Source of the DNA: Rhizobium sp. Root274
GTDB lineage: Bacteria; Pseudomonadota; Alphaproteobacteria; Rhizobiales; Rhizobiaceae
Assembly (NCBI RefSeq): GCF_001429245.1
Contig: NZ_LMJE01000001.1
Coordinates: forward strand, 1,669,564 to 1,733,563
Direction: 5' to 3'
Length of the DNA: 64,000 bases
The position numbers and the translations under genes were made by a program. Positions 46,660-56,040 of this stretch are shown here, one piece after another (within the stretch, counting starts at the first letter, position 1; the number at the start of each line of letters is the position of its first letter). Below the pieces are notes generated by a model. That model saw only the letters and a program-made list of their open reading frames with translations, was not told the origin of the DNA and searched no databases.

Positions 46660-47853
46660 ATGACATCGACATGGAAACGCTGGGCCCTGATGGGCACCGG
46701 CCTAGGTCTTGCTGCGTCCATTTCCGTCGCAGCGCTCGTCTATCAACTGCCCGGTACGATCGCGGCTGCGGAAACGGACACTGCTGCGGCGGCTCCGCCG
46801 GCAGTTCCGGTGACGGTCTCCGTCCTGGAAAACCGCGAAATCCGCTCGTGGGAAGAGTTTTCCGGCAGGCTCGAAGCCATCGAGCGCGTCCAGGTTCGCT
46901 CCCGTGTGGCTGGTGCCATAGAGGGTGTACATTTCCGCGAGGGTGCGCTGGTCAAGGCTGGCGACCTGCTGTTCACCATCGATCCGGAGCCCTTCAAGAC
47001 TGCCGTCACTCAGGCCGAGGGGCAGCTGGCGTCGGCGCAGGCGCGCCTGCAACTCGCCAAGACGGAATTCGAGCGTGGGCAAAAGCTTTCGTCTGGCAAC
47101 AGCATATCCAAGAGCGAATTCGACCAGCGCGGCAATGCTCTGGCTGAAGCGCAGGCTGCCGTCACAACGGCGGAAGCCGCCTTGCATGCGGCTCAGCTGG
47201 AACTGGATTACACGAATGTACGTGCGCCTGTCTCGGGACGCGTGGGCAAGGTCGAGATGACCGTGGGCAATCTCGTCGCCGCCGGCTCGGCATCGCCGGC
47301 GCTGACGACACTGGTTTCGGTCGATCCGATCTATGCCGCATTCAATGTCAGCGAAGAAACCGTAGCCAAGGCTTTGGCACAATTGCCGACCTCCGGTGAT
47401 GCTCTACCGCCGATCGAGGAAATTCCGGTCGAGATGGGCACGCTTGCCGACCAGGGAACGCCGATCAAAGGCAAGCTTCAGTTGATCTCGAACGAAGTCG
47501 AGCTTTCGAGCGGGACCGTCGGCGTGCGCGCAGTATTCGATAATCCAGGCGGGCGCCTCATGGCGGGCCAGTTTGTCCGGGTTCGGTTGGGTCAGCCGCA
47601 CGCGGCGAACAAGATCCTGGTGAGCGAACGTGCCATCGGTACCGACCAGGACAAGAAGTTCGTCTTCGTGGTTGGAGACGACAATAAGGTTGCCTATCGC
47701 CCGATCGTCGTCGGCAGCATCTCGGACGGATCGCGAATCATCGAAAGCGGTCTTACCGCCGGTGAACGCGTCGTCGTCAGCGGGCTGCAACGGATCGCGC
47801 CCGGCGCCTTGGTCGATCCGAAGCCTGCGGACACTGTGGCAGCTGCAAAGTAA
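46660..47853 (+). CDS. RND efflux periplasmic adaptor subunit
   Basis: 397 aa membrane fusion protein. A membrane anchor at residues about 8-30 has no lipobox Cys, so it is anchored by the helix or its signal is cleaved. Barrel-sandwich halves (EGVHFREGALVKAGDLLF and YTNVRAPVSGRVGKVE) flank a coiled-coil hairpin (about 110-165), followed by beta-barrel and proximal domains. It links the RND pump to an outer membrane channel; no channel gene is present in the window. Confidence 0.93.
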   Translation: MTSTWKRWALMGTGLGLAASISVAALVYQLPGTIAAAETDTAAAAPPAVPVTVSVLENREIRSWEEFSGRLEAIERVQVRSRVAGAIEGVHFREGALVKAGDLLFTIDPEPFKTAVTQAEGQLASAQARLQLAKTEFERGQKLSSGNSISKSEFDQRGNALAEAQAAVTTAEAALHAAQLELDYTNVRAPVSGRVGKVEMTVGNLVAAGSASPALTTLVSVDPIYAAFNVSEETVAKALAQLPTSGDALPPIEEIPVEMGTLADQGTPIKGKLQLISNEVELSSGTVGVRAVFDNPGGRLMAGQFVRVRLGQPHAANKILVSERAIGTDQDKKFVFVVGDDNKVAYRPIVVGSISDGSRIIESGLTAGERVVVSGLQRIAPGALVDPKPADTVAAAK

Positions 47854-47979
47854 CTCGTCCCTTGCGCGGTGCACTTCGGCGCACCGCGTCATTCCCTTCA
47901 CCTTCACGACTGTCCCGGTGGGCCTTCACCCGCCGCAGGAGCCGCTCGTCCTGTTTTTCATCCCGGAGAGGATGCCGAC

Positions 47980-50900
47980 ATGAATATTTCCCGCTTTTTT
48001 GTCGACCGTCCGGTGTTCGCCGGAGTGTTGTCGATCCTGATCGTCGTTGCCGGCCTCATCGGTATGCGCGCCCTGCCGATTTCCGAATATCCCGAGGTGG
48101 TGCCGCCATCGATCGTGGTGCGCGCCGTCTATCCCGGCGCCAATCCCGTGGTAATCTCAGAGACCGTTGCAACGCCCCTCGAGGAGCAGATCAACGGCAT
48201 CGAAGACATGCTCTATATGAACAGTCAGGCGACCTCCGACGGCGTGCTGACGCTGACGGTAACGTTCAAGCTGGGCACGGACCCGGACAAGGCGCAGCAG
48301 CTGGTGCAGAACCGTGTCTCCCAAGCAGAGCCACGCCTGCCAGCGGAAGTGCGTGCCATCGGGGTCACGACCGTCAAGAGTTCACCGGACTTCATCATGG
48401 TGGTGAATCTGGTCTCGACCACCGATCGCTATGATGTGACCTATCTGCGCAATTATGCGACGCTCAATATCAAGGATCGGCTGACCCGAATTGAAGGCGT
48501 GGGTCAGGTTCAGGTCTTCGGTGCGGGCGACTATGCCATGCGCGTGTGGATCGACCCGCAAAAGGCAGCCCAACATGCACTTGCCGCGAGTGACATCACC
48601 AATGCCATCCGCGAACAGAACGTGCAGGCCGCCGCCGGTATCATCGGTGCCTCGCCGACGCCTGGCGATGTCAGCCTGCAGTTGAACGTCAATGCGCAAG
48701 GCCGGCTTCGCACGCCTGAGGAATTTGGCAACATCATCGTGAAGACCGGAGACCAGGGAGAAATTACGCGTCTTCGGGATGTCGCGCGTATCGAGATGGG
48801 CGCGGCAGATTATACACTTCGCTCGCTTCTCGACGGCCAGCCGGCCGTTGCCATCGCCGTGCTTCAGGCGCCGGGGTCAAACGCAATTGAAATCGCCGAC
48901 AATGTCCATACCACCATGGATCAGTTGCAACTGGCCATGCCGGAAGGCGTGAAATACGAAATCGTCTATGACACGACGAAGTTCGTGCGCGCCTCGATCG
49001 ACAAGGTGGTCGATACCTTGCTTGAAGCAATCGCACTGGTCGTGCTCGTGGTGATCATCTTCCTGCAGACCTGGCGCGCATCGATAATTCCGCTGCTTGC
49101 CGTGCCGGTTTCGATTATCGGCACCTTCGGGGTCATGTACGCCTTCGGCTTTTCCATCAATGCGCTCACCCTATTCGGCCTCGTTCTCGCGATCGGCATC
49201 GTCGTCGATGATGCAATCGTCGTTGTCGAAAACGTCGAACGGAACATCGAAAAGGGGCTGAGCCCGCGGGAGGCGACCTATCAGGCGATGCGGGAGGTCT
49301 CCGGACCGATTATCGCGATTGCTCTGGTGCTCGTCGCGGTCTTCGTGCCGCTCGCCTTCATCAGCGGATTGTCCGGCCAGTTCTACCGGCAGTTCGCTCT
49401 GACGATTGCGATCTCGACCGTCATCTCGGCGATCAATTCACTGACACTTTCACCGGCTCTCGCAGCGCTGCTGCTGAAAGGTCATGATACCCCGAAGGAT
49501 TGGCTGACGCGTCTCATGGACGGCCTGTTCGGCTGGTTTTTTCGTGGTTTCAATCGTTTCTTCGGTGCCGCATCGCGCGGCTATGGGCGAAGCGTCGGTG
49601 GGCTCGTGTCGCGCAAGTCACTGGTGATGGGCGTGTACCTGATGCTCGTCGGCGCGACTTATGCGGTCTTTAACACGGTGCCCGGCGGCTTCGTGCCGGC
49701 ACAGGACAAGCAGTATCTGATCGGCTTTGCCCAATTGCCGGATGGCGCAACGCTCGACCGTACCGAATCCGTGATCAAGCGGATGAGCGCGATTGCGATG
49801 GAGCAACCCGGTGTTGCCCATGCTATCGCCTTCCCGGGGCTGTCGATCAATGGCTTCACCATCGGCTCCAACTCTGGCATCGTCTTTGCCGTGCTGGACG
49901 ATTTCGAGGAGCGGACGACGCCGGAGCTTTCCGGCGGTGCCATTGCCATGCAGCTGAATCAGAAGTTTGCGGGCATCCAGGATGCGTTCATCGCCATGTT
50001 CCCACCACCACCTGTGAACGGTCTGGGATCCACCGGCGGCTTCAAGCTTCAGTTGGAAGACCGTGCCGGCCTCGGTTATGGCGCACTCGATGAGGCGACC
50101 AAGGCATTCCTCGGCAAGGCATATCAGACACCTGAACTGGCTGGCCTGTTTTCGAGCTTCCAGGTCAACGTTCCGCAGCTCTATGCGGATCTCGACAGGT
50201 CTCGGGCACAGCAGCTGGGCGTCAGCGTCACCGATGTCTTCGAAACGTTGCAGATCTATCTGGGCTCACTCTATGTGAACGACTTCAACTCGTTCGGGCG
50301 GACCTACAGCGTGCGCGTGCAGGCGGATTCCGCCTTCCGTGCCAAGCCCGAAGACATTGGCCAGTTGCAGGTCCGTTCGCGGACCGGCGAGATGATCCCG
50401 CTCTCCGCTCTGCTGAAGGTGGACGGAACGACAGGGCCGGAGCGGACGACGCGCTATAACGGCTTCCTTGCTGCCGACATCAATGGCGGCCCCGCACCCG
50501 GGTTCTCATCGGGCCAGGCGCAGGCGGCGATCGATCGCATTGCGTCCGAAACACTGCCGACGGGGATCTCCTACGAATGGACGGATCTGACCTATCAGCA
50601 GATTCTGGCGGGCAATTCGAGCATCGTCGTATTCCCGCTCGCGCTGCTGCTCGTCTATCTCGTGCTGGCCGCACAGTATGAGAGCCTGACGTTGCCGATC
50701 GCCATCATCATGATCGTACCAATGGGCGTGTTGGCAGCACTCGCCGGGGTCTGGTGGACGGGTGGGGACAACAACATCTTCACGCAGATCGGTCTCGTTG
50801 TCCTTGTCGGATTGTCAGCAAAGAATGCCATCCTGATCGTCGAATTTGCGCGAGAGTTGGAGTTCGAGGGGCGAAACCCGGTTCAGGCGGCCATCGAAGC

Positions 50901-51171
50901 AAGTCGACTGCGCCTGCGCCCGATCCTGATGACGTCGATGGCGTTCATCATGGGGGTTGTCCCGTTGGTGCTGTCGACCGGCGCCGGATCGGAAATGCGC
51001 GCAGCGATGGGTCTGGCCGTATTCTCGGGCATGATCGGCGTCACATTCTTCGGCATCTTCATGACCCCCGTCTTCTATGTGCTACTGAGAAGGTTGGCGG
51101 GCAACCGCCCCCTGGTGCAGCATGAGCCGGTATCGAACCTACAGCCGGCGGCAGAGACCGCACACCACTAG
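47980..51171 (+). CDS. RND multidrug efflux permease (HAE1 family)
   Basis: 1063 aa, full length. ATG 47980 starts the conserved NISRFFVDRPVFAGVLS. Twelve transmembrane helices in two repeats flank two large periplasmic loops. GIVVDDAIVVVENVERN in helix 4 holds the proton-relay Asp pair, and FVPLAFISGLSGQFYRQF follows. HAE1 pumps export lipophilic and amphiphilic compounds using the proton gradient. It lies 126 bp after the adaptor. The probable controller is the LysR protein encoded upstream. Confidence 0.95.
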   Translation: MNISRFFVDRPVFAGVLSILIVVAGLIGMRALPISEYPEVVPPSIVVRAVYPGANPVVISETVATPLEEQINGIEDMLYMNSQATSDGVLTLTVTFKLGTDPDKAQQLVQNRVSQAEPRLPAEVRAIGVTTVKSSPDFIMVVNLVSTTDRYDVTYLRNYATLNIKDRLTRIEGVGQVQVFGAGDYAMRVWIDPQKAAQHALAASDITNAIREQNVQAAAGIIGASPTPGDVSLQLNVNAQGRLRTPEEFGNIIVKTGDQGEITRLRDVARIEMGAADYTLRSLLDGQPAVAIAVLQAPGSNAIEIADNVHTTMDQLQLAMPEGVKYEIVYDTTKFVRASIDKVVDTLLEAIALVVLVVIIFLQTWRASIIPLLAVPVSIIGTFGVMYAFGFSINALTLFGLVLAIGIVVDDAIVVVENVERNIEKGLSPREATYQAMREVSGPIIAIALVLVAVFVPLAFISGLSGQFYRQFALTIAISTVISAINSLTLSPALAALLLKGHDTPKDWLTRLMDGLFGWFFRGFNRFFGAASRGYGRSVGGLVSRKSLVMGVYLMLVGATYAVFNTVPGGFVPAQDKQYLIGFAQLPDGATLDRTESVIKRMSAIAMEQPGVAHAIAFPGLSINGFTIGSNSGIVFAVLDDFEERTTPELSGGAIAMQLNQKFAGIQDAFIAMFPPPPVNGLGSTGGFKLQLEDRAGLGYGALDEATKAFLGKAYQTPELAGLFSSFQVNVPQLYADLDRSRAQQLGVSVTDVFETLQIYLGSLYVNDFNSFGRTYSVRVQADSAFRAKPEDIGQLQVRSRTGEMIPLSALLKVDGTTGPERTTRYNGFLAADINGGPAPGFSSGQAQAAIDRIASETLPTGISYEWTDLTYQQILAGNSSIVVFPLALLLVYLVLAAQYESLTLPIAIIMIVPMGVLAALAGVWWTGGDNNIFTQIGLVVLVGLSAKNAILIVEFARELEFEGRNPVQAAIEASRLRLRPILMTSMAFIMGVVPLVLSTGAGSEMRAAMGLAVFSGMIGVTFFGIFMTPVFYVLLRRLAGNRPLVQHEPVSNLQPAAETAHH

Positions 51172-51208
51172 ATGGGCGTGCCGCATCGCCGCAAGGTGGC
51201 CAAGATCG

Positions 51209-51234
51209 GAGCCGGCGCAGAGATGCGCCGGCTC
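51209..51234. terminator. Perfect 11-bp hairpin with GAGA tetraloop between convergent genes
   Basis: GAGCCGGCGCA (51209-51219) and TGCGCCGGCTC (51224-51234) pair perfectly around GAGA, a GNRA-type tetraloop. No long T tract follows in either direction. It lies between the RND gene and the convergent phosphoesterase, so it probably acts as a bidirectional transcription or decay barrier. Confidence 0.6.
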
Positions 51235-51299
51235 ATGACGTTTAGACAGTTGCCGGGCCGGGTTCTGTAAGGATTATTCGGGAGCTTAATGTCTGCAAT

Positions 51300-52970
51300 T
51301 CAGAGCTCGAAGCGATTAGATTCACTGAGCCGCTCAGCCCGTTCGACATAGAAAAGCATCGATCGGAAAAAAATCTTCAAATAAGCAGCGATCGCTTCTC
51401 TTTCGGCCCCGTCTTGCGTGTCCACGAAGCCGGTGGCGATTGCTCTCATACGATCCAACGCCTGTGGCCCTATGAGCCGTTTTCCCAACGTGCCTGCCTG
51501 ACGCAGGCAGTACCAGTCGGCAATGAGGTCGATGACCGGAAGATCCCGCCACGCATCCGGAATTGCCTTTTCCTTGCTCGGCGTCGCAGTGCGTGGATCG
51601 CTGCAGAGGTCGGCAAGCGACATGGACGAAATGGTATCCACCACATCCTTGGGCCACTCTCTGGGAAAATAGCGATGTACCACCAGCGCACGCAAATGGT
51701 GGCGCAGGAAAGATCCATATTCGGAGGCCGAGAGCGCCTCGTCGCATGACAGGCCGTTCGCCCGCACCTCGAGCCGATACAGGTCCAAGATGTCCTGATC
51801 GAGCGGCAGTTGAGAAAGATCGACGGACGTGACCGTTACGCGCCCTGCTTCGGCCGTGACCAGCTTGAACGCCGGGGGAAAGGCTACAAGCGACGGCACC
51901 GCTATGTTGGTCAGCATGTCGCCGCCAATCCGGTGCTCGCTGATACCATCGACATGCCAGTGGCCGCTGAAATGAAGAGAAAGACCCGCAGCCATCAGCG
52001 CCTCGGCTACATCGGTTCGCGGTCGGCGCACATTCACGGGACTGGACGGAAACAGGGTCTGTTCGAAGCCTTCCTGATCTTCAAGGGGATCGATGGCAGG
52101 GTAATGGGAGAACGCCAGGAGCGTCTTGCCACTCGCCTTTGCCCGCTTGGTGACATCCCTGATCCAATCCAGCAGGAAGGGCTTCAACCGCAAGACCGCA
52201 TTCCAACCGGCGGCAGTGCTATCGATGAAGGCGCGTTTGGAGCCTGGATGGAAGGTGCCGTTGCGCGGCTCGAAGACGTTCGCGTCCAGCATGAGGAGCC
52301 ATAGGCCCGGTTCGGGCTCCACCAGATAGGAAGCATCCATGAGGCGGTAGCGGTTGAGCCCGTCCTCGGAGGCAACCTCATAGGTTCGCCTCTCAGGTCG
52401 ATCATCTGCTCCGAACGGTGTTTCCCAGAAGAGGTCATCGGGCCGCCGGAAATAACCGTGCCGCCCCATCGGCACGAGTCCGTCCGGATACCCCTCGCAG
52501 AACATAGCCGCCGAGACAACGCTATCGGCAGGCGGATCCCGGTCGTCACTGGTGACGCGAATGGAGGATCCATCGGGCCGGAGAAAGTAGCGCGACTGGT
52601 GCCGACCGGATGGACCGAAAAGGTCGTGATTGCCGGGCAGCGCGTAGAAGCGTGTGCCGAAGCGCGATTCGTAATCGCTGAGCCGCTGTGCGAGACGATG
52701 GGTGGTCTCTCGCTGGCCGTCATCGGTATAGTCCCCCAGCAGGACGACGTGGCGGACCCCTCGCGCCGCCACCTCATCCAGCGCCGCCGTCAGTGCAGGC
52801 GCACTTTCATTGTAGACGCGGGTTGATTCGCGGCTGTGCGCCCAGGTTTGCAGGGTCAGTCGGCGATTGCCGGCCTCGATGCCGGCGATCCCGTAGTCAC
52901 CTTCGATCTCGTGGAAATGGGCGTCGGAAATGACGGCGAGCGCGTATTGCGGCCTGACGTCCTCCCGCAT
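51300..52970 (-). CDS. Metallophosphoesterase
   Basis: 556 aa calcineurin-like phosphoesterase. Metal-ligand blocks appear in order: VISDAHFH (about 13-20), LLGDYTDDG, LPGNHDLFG, FSHYPAID and FSGHWHVDG. An extended C-terminal half (about 190 residues, helical) is not part of the catalytic fold and I do not recognise it. The substrate cannot be predicted; the neighbours point to glycan or envelope work. It starts 2 bp after the methyltransferase stop. Confidence 0.85.
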   Translation of the reverse strand: MREDVRPQYALAVISDAHFHEIEGDYGIAGIEAGNRRLTLQTWAHSRESTRVYNESAPALTAALDEVAARGVRHVVLLGDYTDDGQRETTHRLAQRLSDYESRFGTRFYALPGNHDLFGPSGRHQSRYFLRPDGSSIRVTSDDRDPPADSVVSAAMFCEGYPDGLVPMGRHGYFRRPDDLFWETPFGADDRPERRTYEVASEDGLNRYRLMDASYLVEPEPGLWLLMLDANVFEPRNGTFHPGSKRAFIDSTAAGWNAVLRLKPFLLDWIRDVTKRAKASGKTLLAFSHYPAIDPLEDQEGFEQTLFPSSPVNVRRPRTDVAEALMAAGLSLHFSGHWHVDGISEHRIGGDMLTNIAVPSLVAFPPAFKLVTAEAGRVTVTSVDLSQLPLDQDILDLYRLEVRANGLSCDEALSASEYGSFLRHHLRALVVHRYFPREWPKDVVDTISSMSLADLCSDPRTATPSKEKAIPDAWRDLPVIDLIADWYCLRQAGTLGKRLIGPQALDRMRAIATGFVDTQDGAEREAIAAYLKIFFRSMLFYVERAERLSESNRFEL

Positions 52971-52972
52971 CG

Positions 52973-53452
52973 TTACGCCCTGCGGTAAAAATAGTAGCGC
53001 TCGGGATCGATGTGCTCGGCGACCGGAAGACGCTCGAGCCCCTGCCTCTCAAGCGGCAGTCCGCTCAACGCATATGCTCCTGGGGCGAGCATGCTCTCCA
53101 CCATCGCGGGGAGCCATGTGAGTGTCACGGCATCCTTTTCCGGATCGCCGGTGCCGATATCCGCATGAACGAAAGCTGCGCCGATACCGATATAGGCCTT
53201 CCCCGTCTCCGCGATCTCGCCCAGTACGAGATCTTCCGACGGCGGGATGGAGCTCTTGTGGGCGAGAAGCTGGCGGTCGAAGACGACGATTCGGCGGCCG
53301 GGAAAATTTTCGCGCAGATGGCTGAAGGTGCGACCATTGCCGAGCCCGATCTCCAAAATGGGACCGTCCGGCAGATCGACCCGGTCGCGAATGAGGTTCA
53401 GCATATCGCGCTGGGCGGTCATGCGATTGATGAAACTGTCGAGACGGCTCAT
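52973..53452 (-). CDS. Small class I SAM-dependent methyltransferase
   Basis: 159 aa. The SAM-binding motif I is ILEIGLGNGRTFSHL, followed by IVVFDRQL (acidic-loop strand). Further motifs are weak, so the substrate is unpredictable. It is compact for its family and lacks a recognisable substrate-recognition domain. It lies 3 bp downstream of the UDP-sugar dehydrogenase gene and 2 bp upstream of the phosphoesterase gene, which suggests a role in decorating a surface sugar or lipid; that is inferred. Confidence 0.8.
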   Translation of the reverse strand: MSRLDSFINRMTAQRDMLNLIRDRVDLPDGPILEIGLGNGRTFSHLRENFPGRRIVVFDRQLLAHKSSIPPSEDLVLGEIAETGKAYIGIGAAFVHADIGTGDPEKDAVTLTWLPAMVESMLAPGAYALSGLPLERQGLERLPVAEHIDPERYYFYRRA

Positions 53453-53455
53453 GGG

Positions 53456-54796
53456 TCAGGCCTTGAAGATGTTGCCGGCGGCGATGTTGCGCCGGGCAAA
53501 TACATTACGCGTATCCACGATCAGCGGCGCCCAGGCGGCGATTGCCGCATAATCAACGTCGTCATGATCGGTAGAAACGAGGACAATATCAAAGCTGCCA
53601 ATGGTGCCCTCATCCAAGGCCACACTTCTGCGCCCCATGAGATCGGCATATTCGCGGGTTCGCGGCACTTCCGAAACATAGGGATCGTGATAGGCGACGT
53701 CGGCGCCACGCTCAACGAGAAGCTCCATCAATCTCAGGGATGGACTTTCACGGATGTCAGGCACGTTTTTCTTGTAAGCCAGTCCCATCACCAGAACACG
53801 CGAGCGGCTCAAGGCCTTGCCGGCATGGCGATCGAGAGTTTCGGCAACCTTGTCGACGACGTAATGGGGCATGGCGGTGTTGATTTCGCCGGCAAGCTCG
53901 ATAAAGCGCGTCGGTCGGTCGAACTCACGAGACTTCCAGGTCAAATAAAACGGATCAATGGGAATGCAGTGACCGCCAAGGCCGGGGCCGGGATAAAAGG
54001 GCATGTAGCCAAACGGCTTGGTCTTGGCCGCATCTATAACTTCCCAGACATCAATGCCCATGGCGTCGTAGACAAGCTTCAATTCGTTGACGAGCGCGAT
54101 GTTGACGGCCCGGAAGATGTTCTCCGTGAGCTTCACCGCCTCGGCGGTTGCCGTTGTTGAAACCGGCACGACGGTTTTCACGACTGCGCTATAAAAGGCC
54201 TCCATCAGGGCGCTGGCGTCCGGCCCGTCGCCGGCAACGACCTTCGGTATGGTCGATGTCGAGAAGTCGCGGTTGCCCGGGTCCTCGCGTTCAGGTGAGA
54301 AACCGAGGAAGAAATCAGTTCCCGACGTAAGGCCGGTGGCTTCCAGGATTGGCTTCATCACCTCATTGGTGGTTCCCGGCCAGGTGGTCGATTCCAGGAC
54401 GACCAATTGGCCGGGCCGCAGTGTCTCGGCAATCTTGCGACAGGTTCGCTCGACAAAAGACAGATCCGGATCCCGATGGCGCGTCAGCGGCGTTGGGACA
54501 CAGATCGCGATGACCTCGCATTCGGCAAGCCTCAAGAAGTCACAGGTCGCGGTGAACCGGCCGGCGGAGGTTTCGGCCTGCAGGACTTCGCTCGGCACTG
54601 CCTCAATATAGCTTTCGCCAGCCTCGACGGCCGTGATCTTTGACGGATCGATATCGAAGCCGACGACCGTAAAGCCGGCGCGGGCGATGCTCATGGCCAA
54701 GGGCAAGCCGACGTAACCGAGGCCGATCACTCCGGCTTTTGCTGTACGGGCTTGAATGGCGGCACCAAGGCCGATCGCTGCGGAAGAGGATGGCAT
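53456..54796 (-). CDS. UDP-sugar (UDP-GlcNAc/UDP-Glc type) 6-dehydrogenase
   Basis: 446 aa. The NAD motif is GVIGLGYVGLPLA (23-35) and a Thr/Glu segment ESTTWPGTTNEV follows. The catalytic Cys (about 276) lies in GPGLGGHCIPIDPFYL, and the C-terminal domain with RVLVMGLAYKKNVPDIRESP is complete. The sequence resembles the WbpA/TviB group more than the Ugd group of UDP-glucose enzymes; substrate remains inferred. The product is a UDP-hexuronate for surface polysaccharide. It heads the minus-strand trio. Confidence 0.9.
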   Translation of the reverse strand: MPSSSAAIGLGAAIQARTAKAGVIGLGYVGLPLAMSIARAGFTVVGFDIDPSKITAVEAGESYIEAVPSEVLQAETSAGRFTATCDFLRLAECEVIAICVPTPLTRHRDPDLSFVERTCRKIAETLRPGQLVVLESTTWPGTTNEVMKPILEATGLTSGTDFFLGFSPEREDPGNRDFSTSTIPKVVAGDGPDASALMEAFYSAVVKTVVPVSTTATAEAVKLTENIFRAVNIALVNELKLVYDAMGIDVWEVIDAAKTKPFGYMPFYPGPGLGGHCIPIDPFYLTWKSREFDRPTRFIELAGEINTAMPHYVVDKVAETLDRHAGKALSRSRVLVMGLAYKKNVPDIRESPSLRLMELLVERGADVAYHDPYVSEVPRTREYADLMGRRSVALDEGTIGSFDIVLVSTDHDDVDYAAIAAWAPLIVDTRNVFARRNIAAGNIFKA

Positions 54797-54862
54797 GATG
54801 CACAGGCTCCGAGAGATGCAATTGACCCTGTCAGTTGCGTGCGCAGGACGTGTCTGTCAAGG

Positions 54863-54892
54863 GCGGGGTCCTTTGCGGTTAATCCACCCCGC
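54863..54892. repeat. Inverted repeat in the divergent region of the glycan cluster
   Basis: GCGGGGT (54863-54869) and ACCCCGC (54886-54892) flank 16 bp in the 152-bp gap between the UDP-sugar dehydrogenase (minus) and the glycosyltransferase (plus) genes. It could be a shared operator; nothing more is seen. Confidence 0.4.
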
Positions 54893-54948
54893 GTAAATGT
54901 GAGTGCCTCCCTCTTGTCTCACAAAAGGCGGCAGGGTCTAAAGCGAAC

Positions 54949-56040
54949 ATGAAGATCGCGTTCTATGCACCGCTGAAATCGCCCGATCATCCCGTGCCTT
55001 CCGGCGACCGGCTGATGGCCCGTCAGTTCGTGCGTATTCTGAGAGAAGCCGGGCATTCCCTCGAGATCGCCTCGCGACTGCGCAGCTTTCATGCGACCCC
55101 CGATACTGTCTTGCCTGACCTAGAGGGTGCTGCAAACGCGGAGATCGATCGGCTCACGCGGGCTTGGGAGGCTGACGGCCCGCCCGATCTGTGGTTCTGC
55201 TACCACCCCTACTATAAGGCGCCTGACCTGATCGGCCCGGTCATTGCCCGACGGTTTTCGCTTCCCTATGTGACGGCAGAGGCTTCCTATTCCGCCCGCC
55301 GGAACATCGGATTTTGGGCTGGGCATCAAGAGGCCCTGAAATCGCTGGTGGAACGCGCAGCGTTGAACATCTGTCTCACCGCGCGCGACGAAGCCGGTCT
55401 TACGGCAGCGGCACCGGAAGCCAGGCTTGCCCGGATCGCGCCGTTCATCGATGCCGAGCCCTTTGCCAATATTAAGACCGCGCCCGAGGCCGGACGGCTG
55501 GTTACCGTTGCAATGATGCGCGCCGGCGACAAGATGCAGAGTTATGCAGCACTTGCAGAGGCCCTGCGGAGGGTTCGCTCGGATGCGTGGCGGCTGGCCG
55601 TGATCGGCGACGGCCCGGAGCGCGACAAGGTGAGGCAATTGTTTGCCTTGCTGCCTCAGGAGCGCATCGAATGGATCGGCGAGTTGCCGCGCGAGGGTGT
55701 CACGGAGCAGTTGGCCCGTGCCAGTGTCTTCGTCTGGCCAGGTTACGGGGAGGCCTATGGTTTGGCGTATCTCGAGGCCCAGGCAGCCGGTCTGCCAGTG
55801 ATCGCTCATGAAACCGCCGGCGTGCCGGAAGTCGTCGTCGACGGGCGCACCGGGATCCTGACGCCCGCCGGCGACGCTGACGCCCTGGCTGGAGCGATCG
55901 ACAGGCTGTTGCAAGATTTTGATCTGAGGAGGTCTCTCGGCCAGAGGGCGCGGAACTTCGTTCTGACGGAGCGCTCGCAGCCCGTCATTGCGGCGCAGAT
56001 CGCCCCTCTTCTCCTGGCGGCTTTGGAGTATCCACTGTGA
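54949..56040 (+). CDS. Glycosyltransferase family 4
   Basis: 363 aa GT-B glycosyltransferase. The N-terminal Rossmann domain begins KIAFYAPLKSPDHPVPSGDR. The C-terminal domain has RLVTVAMMRAGDKMQSY, VIGDGPERDKV and the donor-binding EAYGLAYLEAQAAGLPVIAHE, the E-x7-E motif. Cytoplasmic or membrane-associated, it transfers a sugar from an NDP-sugar. It is divergent from the dehydrogenase and overlaps the deacetylase gene by GTGA. Confidence 0.92.
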   Translation: MKIAFYAPLKSPDHPVPSGDRLMARQFVRILREAGHSLEIASRLRSFHATPDTVLPDLEGAANAEIDRLTRAWEADGPPDLWFCYHPYYKAPDLIGPVIARRFSLPYVTAEASYSARRNIGFWAGHQEALKSLVERAALNICLTARDEAGLTAAAPEARLARIAPFIDAEPFANIKTAPEAGRLVTVAMMRAGDKMQSYAALAEALRRVRSDAWRLAVIGDGPERDKVRQLFALLPQERIEWIGELPREGVTEQLARASVFVWPGYGEAYGLAYLEAQAAGLPVIAHETAGVPEVVVDGRTGILTPAGDADALAGAIDRLLQDFDLRRSLGQRARNFVLTERSQPVIAAQIAPLLLAALEYPL

